Assembly (NCBI RefSeq): GCF_028368935.1
Contig: NZ_JAQNDK010000003.1
Location: 1,550,001 to 1,614,000 of the forward strand
Origin: Sorangium aterium
Lineage (GTDB): Bacteria > Myxococcota_A > Polyangia > Polyangiales > Polyangiaceae
Direction of reading: 5' to 3'
Length of the DNA stretch: 64,000 nt
In this document: piece after piece, positions 41,273 through 52,146 of the stretch
Layout: each line of letters begins with the position of its first letter
How positions within the stretch are numbered: the first letter of the stretch is position 1
Made by a program: the position numbers and the translations under genes
Notes under the pieces: model-generated
What the model was told of the DNA's origin: nothing
Seen by the model: the letters and a program-made list of their open reading frames with translations, nothing else
Databases searched by the model: none

Positions 41273-43285
41273 ATGTGCGGTATCGCCGGCCTCATCAACC
41301 TACGCACCGACGCGCCGAACCCCGACCGCGAGCTGGCCCTCAAGATGGCGCGGGCGCTCCGCCACCGCGGCCCCGACGGCTTCGGCATCTACCGCGATCG
41401 CCACGTCGCGCTGGCCCACTCGCGCCTGTCGATCATCGACCTCGACGGCGGCTGGCAGCCGATGGCCAACGCCGACGAGACGCTCTGGGTCTGCTTCAAC
41501 GGCGAGATCTTCAACTACATCGAGCTCCGCGAGGAGCTCACGGCGAAGGGCCACCACTTCCGGACCAAGAGCGACACCGAGGCGCTGATCCACGCCTACG
41601 CCGAGTACGGCGAGGCCATGGTCGATCGGCTGAACGGCCAGTGGGCGTTCGTCATCTGGGACGTCAAGCAGCGGCGCGCGTTCTTCTCGCGTGACCGCGT
41701 CGGCATCAACCCGCTCTTCTGGACGGTCCACCGCGGCGTCCTCCGGTTCGCCAGCGAGGTGAAGTCGCTTTTCCAGGACCCCACCATCCCCCGCGCGATC
41801 TCGCGTGAGGGCCTCGACGAGGCGCTGACGTTCTGGGCGCCGATCGCCCCGCTCACGCCATACGAGGGCATCCAGCAGATCCCGCCGGGCGCGGTGGCGA
41901 CGCTCGACCTCGATCGCGACGTGGCGCCGCGCGTCTCGGTCCGCTTCCGCCCCGAGTTCCCCGCCGGGCGCGCGCCCGGCGGCGACGAGGCGGGGCTCGT
42001 GTCCAGCGTGCGCGAGGCGGTCCGCGGCGGCTCGACGATCCGCCTGCGCGCCGACGTCCCCGTCGGCAGCTACCTGAGCGGCGGGCTCGACTCCACGATC
42101 GTCGCGGCGCTCATCGCGTCGAACCGCGAGGTGCCGCTGCGCACGTTCTCGGTCGAGTTCGCCGAGCGCGAGTTCGACGAGGCCGAGTACCAGCGCGCCG
42201 CCGTCGCGCACCTCGGCACGTCGCACGCGTCGATCCAGTGCCGCGACGCCGACATCGCCGGCGTCTTCCCGGAGGTCGTCTACCACGCCGAGGCCCCGCT
42301 GCTGCGCACCGCCCCGGCCCCGCTGTTCATCCTGGCGCGCCTCGTCCGGCAGAGCGGCTACCGCGTGGTGCTGACGGGCGAGGGCGCCGACGAGTTCTTC
42401 GCCGGCTACGACATCTTCCGCGAGGACCGGGTGCGCCGCTTCTGGGCGCGCCACCCGGACAGCAAGCTCAGGCCGCAGCTCCTCCTCCGGCTCTACCCCT
42501 ACCTCCAGCGGTCGCCGGTCGCGCAGGTCGAGATGGCCAAGGCCTTCTTCGGGCGGAACCTCGCGCAGACGGACGACCCGTTCTACTCCCACCGCCCGCG
42601 GTGGGACGCCACGAGCCGCATCAAGCTGATGCTCGATCCCGCGATGCGCGAGGGCATCGGCGACACCGCCGCGGCCGATCGCCTGAGGGAGCAGCTGCCG
42701 CGCGACTTCATGCGATGGACGCCGCTCGCGCGCGCGCAGTACCTGGAGATCACGACGCTGCTCTCCGGCTACCTGCTCTCCTCCCAGGGCGAGCGCATGA
42801 TGATGGCGAACTCGGTCGAGGGGCGCTTCCCGTTCCTCGATCCCAACGTGATGGACGTGGCGGACGCGCTGCCGGACGCGCTCAAGCTCCGCACCCTCGA
42901 CGAGAAGCACGTGCTGAAGCGCGCGATGGGCGATCTCCTGCCGCCCGGCGTCCTCGAGCGGAAGAAGCAGCCTTACCGCGCGCCCGTGGTGCAGCCTTTC
43001 TTCGGGAGCGGGACGCCGGACTATGTCGAGGCGTGCCTGTCGCCGGACGCCATCAAGGACGCCGGCATCTGGCAGGCGCAGCCCGTCGCGGCGCTCATCG
43101 CGAAGTGCCGCAAGACCGGCGGCAAGTCGATGAGCAACACCGACGACATGGCGTTCTGCGCCATCCTCTCCACGCAGCTCATGGCGCGCGACATCATCCA
43201 GGGTGCGCGCGTCGTCTCGGCCGCCGACGACACGTCCGGCCGGCTGGGCGTCGATGTCGATCGGGTGCGCGACGCCGCGGGCTGA
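41273..43285 (+). CDS. asnB: Asparagine synthase (glutamine-hydrolysing)-type amidotransferase
   Basis: This 670-residue protein has an N-terminal nucleophile glutaminase domain (Cys2 in MCGIAGL, with RHRGPDG and NGEIFNYIELR) and a C-terminal synthetase domain with the ATP motif YLSGGLDSTIVAALIA. It thus takes ammonia from glutamine and amidates a carboxylate. It lies in an operon with an acyl ligase and ACP, so the substrate may be a carrier-bound or secondary-metabolite acid instead of aspartate. The start is fixed by Cys2 and by abutting the ligase stop. The length matches AsnB of the eubacterial class. Confidence 0.9.
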   Translation: MCGIAGLINLRTDAPNPDRELALKMARALRHRGPDGFGIYRDRHVALAHSRLSIIDLDGGWQPMANADETLWVCFNGEIFNYIELREELTAKGHHFRTKSDTEALIHAYAEYGEAMVDRLNGQWAFVIWDVKQRRAFFSRDRVGINPLFWTVHRGVLRFASEVKSLFQDPTIPRAISREGLDEALTFWAPIAPLTPYEGIQQIPPGAVATLDLDRDVAPRVSVRFRPEFPAGRAPGGDEAGLVSSVREAVRGGSTIRLRADVPVGSYLSGGLDSTIVAALIASNREVPLRTFSVEFAEREFDEAEYQRAAVAHLGTSHASIQCRDADIAGVFPEVVYHAEAPLLRTAPAPLFILARLVRQSGYRVVLTGEGADEFFAGYDIFREDRVRRFWARHPDSKLRPQLLLRLYPYLQRSPVAQVEMAKAFFGRNLAQTDDPFYSHRPRWDATSRIKLMLDPAMREGIGDTAAADRLREQLPRDFMRWTPLARAQYLEITTLLSGYLLSSQGERMMMANSVEGRFPFLDPNVMDVADALPDALKLRTLDEKHVLKRAMGDLLPPGVLERKKQPYRAPVVQPFFGSGTPDYVEACLSPDAIKDAGIWQAQPVAALIAKCRKTGGKSMSNTDDMAFCAILSTQLMARDIIQGARVVSAADDTSGRLGVDVDRVRDAAG

Positions 43286-43354
43286 GCGGGCGCGCTCGGC
43301 CCCGCGCTGAGCCGGTGCGCGGCGCCGCGGGGCGCATGGGAGCCGCCCCTCAGC

Positions 43355-44560
43355 TCAGCGGGCCCGCTTGCGTATCGTGCCGCTGCTCTCGTCCGCCCAG
43401 AAGACGAACCCGCCGGCGAGCGCGATACCGCGCGGCGTGCCGCCCTCGTACAGCGGCCGCGTCCTGCCGGTGCCGTCCTTGCGCTTCCGCATCACGCGGG
43501 GCGACCCCTGGTCGGTCCAGTAGACGAACTCATCGGACCCATCCACGGCGATGCAGTCGGGGGACGCATGCGCCACGTCATCATCCTCGATGGCCGTCCA
43601 GACGGCCGCCGCGTTCTCCGAGCCGTCCTTCGGCGCCCTCATCACGGCAGACAGCTCGCCGGCGTGATCCCCGCGCGGGCTGTTGGTCCAGTAGACGTGG
43701 TCGTCGTCCACGGCGATCGCGTACGGAAACGGCTGCTCCCTGGCCAGTCGCTGCGTGTCGCCGGTCGCCCGCTGCGTCCGGTTCACCGAGCCGCGCAGGC
43801 TCCGATCGACCCAGTACACGTGCTCTCGGTCGATCGCGATGAGGTGCGGCGACACGTTGTTGTCCTCGTGGAACTCGTCGTCCACCTCCGCGTCGGGCAT
43901 CGTGATCTTGCCGATGAGGCTCCCCTCGCCCGGCGTGCCGATGCCGGCCGCGCGCTGCGCCCAGAACACCGCGTCCTCGTCCGCGGCCACGCCGAGGGTC
44001 GCGAAGTCCGAGTCGAAGAGCACCTCTGGCGTGCGTGCTCCGTTGCGGTCCACCGTCAAGACGTCCTTGTCGTTGAGGTTGGACCAGAAGACGCCGTGCT
44101 GGTTGACGGCGATCCCGTACGGAGCGTTCTGGCCGACGGCGAGCGTCGTGACGGCTCCGCCGAGGACCGACACTTTTTGCACGCTGCCATCCGTGCCTTC
44201 GCCCGCCGTCCAGTAGACCTCGCCCTGGTAGACGGTGAGCAGGTTCGCGTTCGGCGCCTCGATGGTCGGAAACCCGCGCGCGATCTCCGTGACCCCGCTG
44301 CAGCCGGTCGCGCTGCACCTCCCGCCGTCCAGGCACACCGCGCCGCAAGCGCCGCAGTTCTGCGGGTCGTCGAGCAGGTTCACCTCGCAGTCGTCGGGGT
44401 TGCCGTCGCAGTCCGCCGTGCCGGCCGCGCACCCATCGCCTCCACCGGTCGAGGTCGCGCTGGCTTCGCTCACCGTGAAGTCCCCGAGCACGCTGGTGCA
44501 TGCCGCGGCGGCCATGATGGCAACGCAGAGAATCGAGCCGATTCCGAACGCCTGGCGCAT
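43355..44560 (-). CDS. Lipoprotein with predicted beta-propeller
   Basis: This 401-residue protein has a signal ending in the lipobox-like AAAC (Cys about 20), then a Cys-rich region (GTADCDGNPDDCEVNLLDDP, GACGAVCLDGGRC) of the myxobacterial MYXO-CTERM-like surface type, and a body with repeated VYWTNS / VYWVDR / VYWTDQ blades. These are typical of DUF5050/LDL-receptor-YWTD-like propellers in myxobacteria. The function is unknown and likely surface binding. It overlaps the PEGA-like gene stop by one base (TGATG), so the two are co-translated. A ribosome site ggggag fits. Confidence 0.8.
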   Translation of the reverse strand: MRQAFGIGSILCVAIMAAAACTSVLGDFTVSEASATSTGGGDGCAAGTADCDGNPDDCEVNLLDDPQNCGACGAVCLDGGRCSATGCSGVTEIARGFPTIEAPNANLLTVYQGEVYWTAGEGTDGSVQKVSVLGGAVTTLAVGQNAPYGIAVNQHGVFWSNLNDKDVLTVDRNGARTPEVLFDSDFATLGVAADEDAVFWAQRAAGIGTPGEGSLIGKITMPDAEVDDEFHEDNNVSPHLIAIDREHVYWVDRSLRGSVNRTQRATGDTQRLAREQPFPYAIAVDDDHVYWTNSPRGDHAGELSAVMRAPKDGSENAAAVWTAIEDDDVAHASPDCIAVDGSDEFVYWTDQGSPRVMRKRKDGTGRTRPLYEGGTPRGIALAGGFVFWADESSGTIRKRAR

Positions 44561-45549
44561 CAGAAACTCCCCTTCGCCCCCGCGGAGCCGAGCCCGATCA
44601 CGGGCGTGATCGATATCCCGGCGCGCTGCGGCGATCTCGGCGCTGTGAGCAGCAGGACCGTGCCCGCGCCGACGCCCACCGCGCCGATCGCGAACCCGAT
44701 CGTCGAGAGGGTGCCCATCGCGTGGTAGCTGTCGAGCTCGCCCTTGAGCGACGGGTCGCACCGGCCGCCGGGGCAGCGCTCCGACAGATCGCCGTGCTTC
44801 CCGAGCGCGAGCACGCCGCCGACGGCGCCGGCCGCGAGCCCGGCGCCGCCGAGCCCGAGCGCGGCAACCGCCAGCACCGTGCGGCTGCTGCCGCCGGAAC
44901 CGGAAGCAGAAGCGCCCTGATCGGGCCGCGGCGCCACAGACAGATGCGGCTTGACCGGAGGCGGCGGCGCGGCCGGCTTGAGCTCCAGCGCGACGGTCTC
45001 GCTGGCGCCCTCGGCGAGCGTCACCTTCACCTCGATCGGAGCGAACCCCGCGGCCGACGCCCGGACGACGTGGTCGCCTGGATCGACCGGCCGCCGGACC
45101 CCGAGCGCGGCGCGCGGCACCGGCGCGTCGTCGATCGTGACCGAGGTGGTGTCCGGCCCGCTCACCGAGATGAGCACCTGCGGGATCCGGGGCGCGAGCG
45201 CGTCGAGCTCGCGCTGGGCGGCCGCGATCGCCTCGAAGAACTGCTCGGGCGACTTCTCCGGCGCTCCCTCGCGGAGGATGCGGCTGTACGACTCCTGGGC
45301 CGCGATCCACTGGCCCGCGCCCACCTGGGCGCGGGCGACGCCGAGCAGCAGCGTCGGCGCGTGGATGATGGCGTCGGCGCGGCTGAACCGATCGAGCGCG
45401 GCCGCGAAGTCCTTTCGCTCGAGGGCCTCCTGCCCCTCCACGGCGAGCGAGCGCGCGGTCGCGCGATCGGCGTCCGAGACCTGCGCCAGCGCGGCGGGCG
45501 CGCAGGTCAGGGCGAGCAGCAAGGAAGCGATCCCTAGTCGACGAGCCAT
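44560..45549 (-). CDS. TPR/PEGA-like membrane protein
   Basis: This 329-residue protein has a signal peptide (about 1-22), a helical TPR-like region (about 30-110), an Ig-like PEGA-type segment (VSGPDTTSVTIDDAPVPR, GDHVVRASAAGF) and two hydrophobic helices at the C-terminus separated by a loop with two cysteines (CPGGRC). This is a common myxobacterial envelope architecture. It lies 36 bp downstream of the kinase gene and shares a base with the lipoprotein gene, so it is probably a partner or sensor for that kinase. Confidence 0.75.
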   Translation of the reverse strand: MARRLGIASLLLALTCAPAALAQVSDADRATARSLAVEGQEALERKDFAAALDRFSRADAIIHAPTLLLGVARAQVGAGQWIAAQESYSRILREGAPEKSPEQFFEAIAAAQRELDALAPRIPQVLISVSGPDTTSVTIDDAPVPRAALGVRRPVDPGDHVVRASAAGFAPIEVKVTLAEGASETVALELKPAAPPPPVKPHLSVAPRPDQGASASGSGGSSRTVLAVAALGLGGAGLAAGAVGGVLALGKHGDLSERCPGGRCDPSLKGELDSYHAMGTLSTIGFAIGAVGVGAGTVLLLTAPRSPQRAGISITPVIGLGSAGAKGSF

Positions 45550-45585
45550 ACGAAGGAGGTCCGTGCGAAGTGCTGCGGGTGAACG

Positions 45586-47130
<1,545 letters not shown>

Positions 47131-47271
47131 GCAGCCTCCCAGACCTTCTGGAATAACACAGGTCGTCGTCCAGGGTCACGTTCGCGCCGTGCAAAAGTGA
47201 GCTGGGGCCGACAGCGCGAAATGGCGCAGAAGCGCCGCCATCCCCCGCGCGCGCCCTGCATTCGCGACGCT

Positions 47272-47325
47272 TGCATCAGTTGCATCAGTTGCATCAGTCG
47301 CATCAGCTGCATCAGTTGCACCGCT
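47272..47325. repeat. 9-bp tandem repeat upstream of the kinase operon
   Basis: Six units of tgcatcagt with variants (two in the fourth, two in the last) stand in the 225-bp gap before the kinase start at 47130. They are part of a longer low-complexity run ending near 47334. The AT-richer unit stands out in the GC-rich DNA. Confidence 0.85.
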
Positions 47326-47355
47326 TGCGACGTTTACGACGCTTCGCGGCGGAAG

Positions 47356-48756
47356 CTAGCGAGAACCCGAGCTCGCGGCGGCGGGCTCCTGCAGAGACCG
47401 CCGCGCGCCGGGCCGGCCCGGAAGCGCGGCGCCGTCGGTCGTGTCCGTCTTGTCCGCCTTGTCCGTCTTGCCGAGCGGCGTGCCCGTCGTCTGCGCGAGC
47501 TGGCTGCCCCGCGGATCGTCCGGGAACGCGTCGAGGAACTTGCGGACGTGGTGGCGCGACTCCTCGACGATGCCCGCGCGGAACGTCAGGAGCGCGAGGT
47601 TGTAGCGCGCATCGGCGCTCCTGGGATCGGCCTTCAGGGCGGCGAGGTAGCCCTGACGTGCGCCGTTGTAGTCGCCGCGCTTGTCGGCGATGAGCGCGAG
47701 GTTGTAGAGCGCCTCGGCGTCCGAGGGATCCTGCTCGGCGAGCGGCGTGAGGCGCGCCTTCGCCCCGTCGAGATCCCCGGCCAGGATCGCGAGCGCTCCC
47801 GCGAGGAGCTGCGCCTTCCGGCCAGCGCCGGCGTCGATCGCGCGATCCGCCTCGGCCCTGGCCTCGGCCAGGCGACCCGCGCGCTCGAGCGCGAGCGCGA
47901 GCGCATAGCGGAGCCGCGACGGGTCGCCGCCCTCCTCGAGCGCGGCCCGCGCCTCGGCCTCGGCGCGCTCGGGGCGGCCGGCGACGGCGAGCGCCTCGGC
48001 CAGGACCGCGCGCGTGCCGCTCTGCTCCGGGCACCGCTCGCGCGCGGACTCCGCGTCGCGGAGGGCGGCCCCAGCGTTGCGGGCGTGCAGCCTCGCCTCG
48101 GCGCGCAGCGCGAGGCAGGCACACGTGGCGGGCGCGGCGGGCGCGGCGGAGGCGGGGTGCATCTTCAGGCAGCGCGCCGCGACGCCGTCGAGATCGTCGA
48201 GCTTGCGCCGCTCGCGGAGCGGCCTCGCGAGCTCGTCGATCGCGCGCAGGTGTGCGCCGTCGCGGCGAAGCGCCGCCCACCACATCCGCTCGCGCGACCC
48301 GAGCAGGGGCGCTGCCCCGTTCAGCTGGACGACTCCGAGGCCGATCACGACGATCGCGGCCCCCATGCGCCGGTGCTTGAAGCTCGAACCGAGCCAGCGC
48401 TCCGCGGCGGCAGCGGCGAGCGTCGCGAGCGCCGCCCACAGGGGCAATGCGACGAAAACGACCCCCTGCGCGAGCGGCGCGCGAGGCCCGCGGTAGTAGA
48501 GCGTGGCCGCAAGCGCCGCGGCGATCGCGATCCACAGCAGCGCCGCGCCGTTCCTGGCGAGCCGTGTATCGAGCCGCGCGGCGAACCACGCCGACAGGCC
48601 GAGCGCGGCGGCGAGCGCGGCCGCCGAGAGCGCTCCCGAGAGGGCGAGCGCGCCGGCCGGGAGCGGCTCAGGCGAGAGCCACGTGGGCGCGATCGCCAGG
48701 ACCAGGAGGTGCAGCGCGCGGCAGAGGTGCAGGGCGAGCTCAGCAAGCCAAGACAC
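47356..48756 (-). CDS. Membrane-anchored TPR protein
   Basis: This 466-residue protein has four or five transmembrane helices in the first 150 residues, then a long TPR-rich soluble domain (about 190-430, e.g. SDAEALYNLALIADKRGDYNGAR and SADARYNLALLTFRAG). The C-terminus is disordered (KTDKADKTDTTDG). Probably a scaffold in the envelope. The substrate is unknown. An apparent operon partner is the AgmX/PglI-type gene 100 bp upstream. Confidence 0.72.
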   Translation of the reverse strand: MSWLAELALHLCRALHLLVLAIAPTWLSPEPLPAGALALSGALSAAALAAALGLSAWFAARLDTRLARNGAALLWIAIAAALAATLYYRGPRAPLAQGVVFVALPLWAALATLAAAAAERWLGSSFKHRRMGAAIVVIGLGVVQLNGAAPLLGSRERMWWAALRRDGAHLRAIDELARPLRERRKLDDLDGVAARCLKMHPASAAPAAPATCACLALRAEARLHARNAGAALRDAESARERCPEQSGTRAVLAEALAVAGRPERAEAEARAALEEGGDPSRLRYALALALERAGRLAEARAEADRAIDAGAGRKAQLLAGALAILAGDLDGAKARLTPLAEQDPSDAEALYNLALIADKRGDYNGARQGYLAALKADPRSADARYNLALLTFRAGIVEESRHHVRKFLDAFPDDPRGSQLAQTTGTPLGKTDKADKTDTTDGAALPGRPGARRSLQEPAAASSGSR

Positions 48757-48856
48757 GGCGTGACCTTAGCCCACCGCCCATCGCGGACCAAACGGCGGAG
48801 AGGCATCGCTGCAGCGCGGCCGCCGCGGCGAGGGCGCGCTCACGGCCGCGGCGCGC

Positions 48857-49381
48857 TCATGGCAGGGTCATCTCGACCTCGACGGAGACGCGGTTTCCGG
48901 GCGGCGGCACGACGAGCCCGAGCGGCATCATCCGCAGGCATTGCGCCGCGTCGGGACGATCCATCCCGCGCACCTCGCTGATGCCGCGGGCGATCTCGTT
49001 CCCCGACGCATCGAAGGTCATGTTGAAGATGTACCTGGCGCGGGCTGGAGCCGGGTTCTTCCTGAGCGAAGGCTCCCAGCACTGCTTCACGAAGAGCGAC
49101 CGGCGCGCTTCGAGCTCCTTGGCGGCGTCCCCCTCGACACGCTTGTAGAGCTCGCTCGCCAGAGGCGCGGCCCCTGCCGACGCGGGGTGAGGCGCAGGCA
49201 GCGAAGGAGCGGGCGCGTCCGCGAGCGCTGGCAGCGCGCCCGCGCGCGCCGTCGAGGCCTCCACCCTGGCCGACGGAGGCGCAGGTGGCGGCGGCGGACG
49301 CTGCAGCCCGAGGTAGAGCCCTGCCGCGATGAAGAGGCTGCCGAGCAGGATCGCCGCGGGGGTCATCAGCTCCTTCTGCAT
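48857..49381 (-). CDS. Membrane protein with AgmX/PglI-like C-terminal domain
   Basis: This 174-residue protein has one N-terminal membrane helix (ILLGSLFIAAGLYLGL), a Pro/Ala linker and a C-terminal domain resembling the AgmX/PglI family tail (LFVKQCWEPSLRKNP, IFNMTFDASGNEIARGI and VSVEVEMTLP) that is related to TonB-like C-terminal domains. Myxobacterial members are linked to gliding or envelope complexes. The start at 49381 was chosen to put the helix near the N-terminus. Confidence 0.72.
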   Translation of the reverse strand: MQKELMTPAAILLGSLFIAAGLYLGLQRPPPPPAPPSARVEASTARAGALPALADAPAPSLPAPHPASAGAAPLASELYKRVEGDAAKELEARRSLFVKQCWEPSLRKNPAPARARYIFNMTFDASGNEIARGISEVRGMDRPDAAQCLRMMPLGLVVPPPGNRVSVEVEMTLP

Positions 49382-49446
49382 GGTGGCGATCGGAGGGCAG
49401 ACGCCGCGCACCTCGCGGCGCGCGAGGTTGGCCGCCCGGTCCGACC

Positions 49447-50451
49447 TTACTGCATCGCGACGACAGCGGAGGTGTACGAATAGTCGTTGTTGGTCCAGAA
49501 GGGGCTATCGGACTTCCCGCAGAGGCCGACGTTGTACTGGCCCGGGGGCGGCGACAGCACGGCGCTCAGCCCCATGGGGATGCGGGTGTGCGCCGGGACC
49601 TGGACAGCATAGACGCCCGTCCCTTCTGGGCTGAGCTCCCCGAGAGGCGAGAGCTGCTGAGCGCAGATCCAGAGGTGGAGCTGATCCGCGGGGGTCGACG
49701 CCGCGCCGAGCGCCTTGTTGGAGACGACGACGACGCGCTGCCCCGAGGCCGTCACGCTCACGGTCGCGGGCGCAGCCAGGAACTGCAGCGATTTCTGAGG
49801 GGCTGCGCCCGCGCCGGAGACGTAGGTGCTCGAGATGACGCCAGGGGGTCCCTGCGGCCCCTCCGCCCCCGGCGCACCCGGTGCACCCGGCGGCCCGGCA
49901 GCGCCAGGCGGCCCAGCTGGCCCGCTCGGACCGGCCGGTCCCACCGCGCCGGGCGGGCCCGCCGGCCCCGGCGCGCCCTGCAGGCCGATCGGATCGCCGA
50001 CCCACACGCCGCTGCTGTCGACGACGAGGCGGCCGCCGATGGAGATCGAGTTCGGCGTGATGTCCCCCGCGACGTTGCTGGCCTCGAGCGCATACGGAAC
50101 GCTCGCGATCCTGGCGCGCGGCAGCATCTCGGGGTCGTCCCCCACGGTGATCCCCAGGTAGCGCGCCGTGCCGTCGAAGACCGGCTTGTCGACGGGCGCG
50201 AGCTCGCCGAGGTCGACCGAGAAATAGCCTTGGTCGAACGTGACGGTGTGGAGCTCGCTCCAGACGGGCACGGGCGCGTCGGGCGCGTCGTAGAACGCGA
50301 ACACCACATCGAGCGTGTCGTCGATGGGCTGGCCCACCGAATCGAAGAGGCGCCCCTGGTGGGTGATCGTGACGGGGACCGCCGCGGCAGCGGGCCCGGA
50401 CAGCGCGGTCACCGCCGCAAGGACCGGCGCGTGGATGGTTCGTGCCTTCAT
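49447..50451 (-). CDS. Secreted collagen-like protein
   Basis: This 334-residue protein has a signal peptide (about 1-24), a first domain with [13 protein letters not shown] and [12 protein letters not shown] as found in myxobacterial surface proteins, then 16 Gly-X-Y triplets (about 156-204), and a C-terminal domain of about 130 residues. Gly-X-Y stretches form collagen triple helices, so it is probably a trimeric surface or secreted fibre. The start has a ggggag ribosome site. It follows the broken M16 gene by 332 bp. Confidence 0.82.
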   Translation of the reverse strand: MKARTIHAPVLAAVTALSGPAAAAVPVTITHQGRLFDSVGQPIDDTLDVVFAFYDAPDAPVPVWSELHTVTFDQGYFSVDLGELAPVDKPVFDGTARYLGITVGDDPEMLPRARIASVPYALEASNVAGDITPNSISIGGRLVVDSSGVWVGDPIGLQGAPGPAGPPGAVGPAGPSGPAGPPGAAGPPGAPGAPGAEGPQGPPGVISSTYVSGAGAAPQKSLQFLAAPATVSVTASGQRVVVVSNKALGAASTPADQLHLWICAQQLSPLGELSPEGTGVYAVQVPAHTRIPMGLSAVLSPPPGQYNVGLCGKSDSPFWTNNDYSYTSAVVAMQ

Positions 50452-50783
50452 CGCGAGCTCCCCTCGTTCGCCCTCGCGAGCCGGCGCAAGGTGCGCCGTG
50501 GCAGACATCGCGCGGCGCGCGCTGAGCAATCGCGCCCGGAGGCGTCGATGATCCTGGAGCGGGCCGCGAGCCCTGCCACGATCTCGCGAAGGAGCAGCGC
50601 CTTGGATGCCAGCGGCCGACGGGCGGTTCCGATCGCGCTCCCGGTCGTCCGACGCCGCTCGTGCAGGCCGCCAGCACCGCGAGCGCCAGGCCTCGCCGCC
50701 TCGGTCGAGGCCGCCCGAGACGGCGCGCGCCCGGGTCTCGCGGCCTGCGCGCCGCGACGTGATCGCCCTCGGCGCGCCGCCGG
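50452..50783 (-). other. Gene-free stretch between M16 remnant and collagen-like gene
   Basis: I find no supported gene, hairpin or repeat in these 332 bp. The frame of the collagen-like gene is open through it but encodes only arginine-rich non-conserved sequence. It may hold the promoter of the collagen-like gene. Confidence 0.4.
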
Positions 50784-52146
50784 CTACTCGAGATCGTACG
50801 GCTCGACCTTCACCTCGGCCAGCTTCGGGACGGCCGCGGCGATCGCCTCGCCGATCTCCTCGTGCGTTCCGACGACGCCGATCACGAGATCGTCCTCGGA
50901 GATCCGGCGCCGCACGGCGGCGTTCGCCTCCTCGAGCGTGACGTCCTCGATCCGCTTCAGGTAGGTCTCGTGGTACCCCTCCGGCAGATCGTACAGGAGC
51001 TCGTCGAGCTTCTGGTGCACGCGCTTCCTCGCGGTGTCGATCTCGAACGCGTGCGAGCGGACGAGGTAGCGCTTCACGAACGTGAGCTCGTCCTCGGTGA
51101 TCCCGTCGCGCCGCAGCGCCTCGAGCAACCCGAGCTGCAGGGAGAGACAGGCGGGCGCGTCCTGCGCCGCGGGCGCGGTCCACATGGTGAACGCGTCGCG
51201 GTGCCGATCGAAGCCCGCGCGCGACGAGGCGCCGTAGGACCAGCCACGCTTCGCGCGCACCTCCTGCATCAGCCGCGACGAGAAGGTGCCTCCGAAGGCG
51301 GTGTTCGCGACCAGGAGCGCCATGTGATCGGGGTCGTGGGCGTCGGTGCCGAGCCCGCCGATGACCATCTGCGTCTGCGTCCGCTGGTTTGTCGACGAAC
51401 ACGAGGCAACGCCCCGGCCTCGCCCCGGGATCCGTCACCGGATCGGGGATCGCCTCGCCCTCGGGCAGGCCGGACAGGAGGCGCTCGGCGACCACGTGCG
51501 CCTCGCCGGGCTCGATGTCCCCCGAGATGGCGACGATCGCGTTGCGCCGGGTGTAGTGCCGCGCGTAGAACGCGGCGACCTCGTCGCGCGTGATCTCCCG
51601 CAGCGTCGGGATGGTGCCCGCGGTGCGGCGGCCGTAGGGGTGCCCGGCGAACAGGGTGCGCCGGAAGGCGCGGCTACAGAGCGAGCGATCGCTGTCGCGC
51701 GCCTCGATGAGCTCGGCCTCGGCCTCGCGCAGGAGCCGCGCGAGCTCCGGCGGCGAGAACGTCGGGCGGGCGAGGAGCGTGGCCCCGAGCTCGACGAACC
51801 GATCGAGCGAGCGCTTGATCACCTCGAAATGCACCGTCGTCGCGCTCGTCGCCACGTCGGTGCCGAACTCCCCGCCGAGCGCGTCGATCGTCTCCTCGAT
51901 CTCGTTCGCGCTGTAGCCCTCCGCGCCGCGGCGGAGCATGCGCGCCGTGATGCGCGCGAGCCCCTCGCGCCCTGCCGGATCGTGCGCCGAGCCGGAGGGG
52001 AACGCGACCACGATGCTGACGATGGGGAGCGCGTGGCTCGTCTCCACGAGCACCGCGCCCTCGCGGGGCGCCACGCGGCCGCCCGTCGCTCCCCTGCCCT
52101 GCCCCTCGGCGCCCCAGGCGAGGCCGCTCTTCACGCTCTGGCTCAC
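50784..52146 (-). pseudogene. M16 peptidase, non-catalytic-type subunit, frameshifted
   Basis: Two halves of one M16 peptidase are in different frames. The upstream half runs from a GTG at 52146 ([36 protein letters not shown]) to about 51385; the downstream half resumes as [20 protein letters not shown] and ends at 50784. Between the codons for DKP and RTQTQ the reading shifts, as if two bases were lost (or one gained) near 51378-51387. It lacks the HxxEH zinc motif, as the second member of M16 pairs often does. A true mutation, programmed frameshift or sequencing error are all possible. GTGA overlap with the upstream M16 gene shows translational coupling. Confidence 0.82.

Noticed and set aside
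41300-42910. 536-residue minus-strand frame opposite the asparagine synthase
   Set aside because: It is an Arg/Val/Asp-rich antisense shadow; the plus frame has complete glutaminase and synthetase motifs.
49447-52146. Reading the frame from 52146 to 49447 as a single M16-collagen fusion of 899 residues
   Set aside because: After about 51385 the frame leaves the M16 sequence, which continues in another frame to 50784; the collagen-like protein has its own ATG, ribosome site and signal peptide at 50451.
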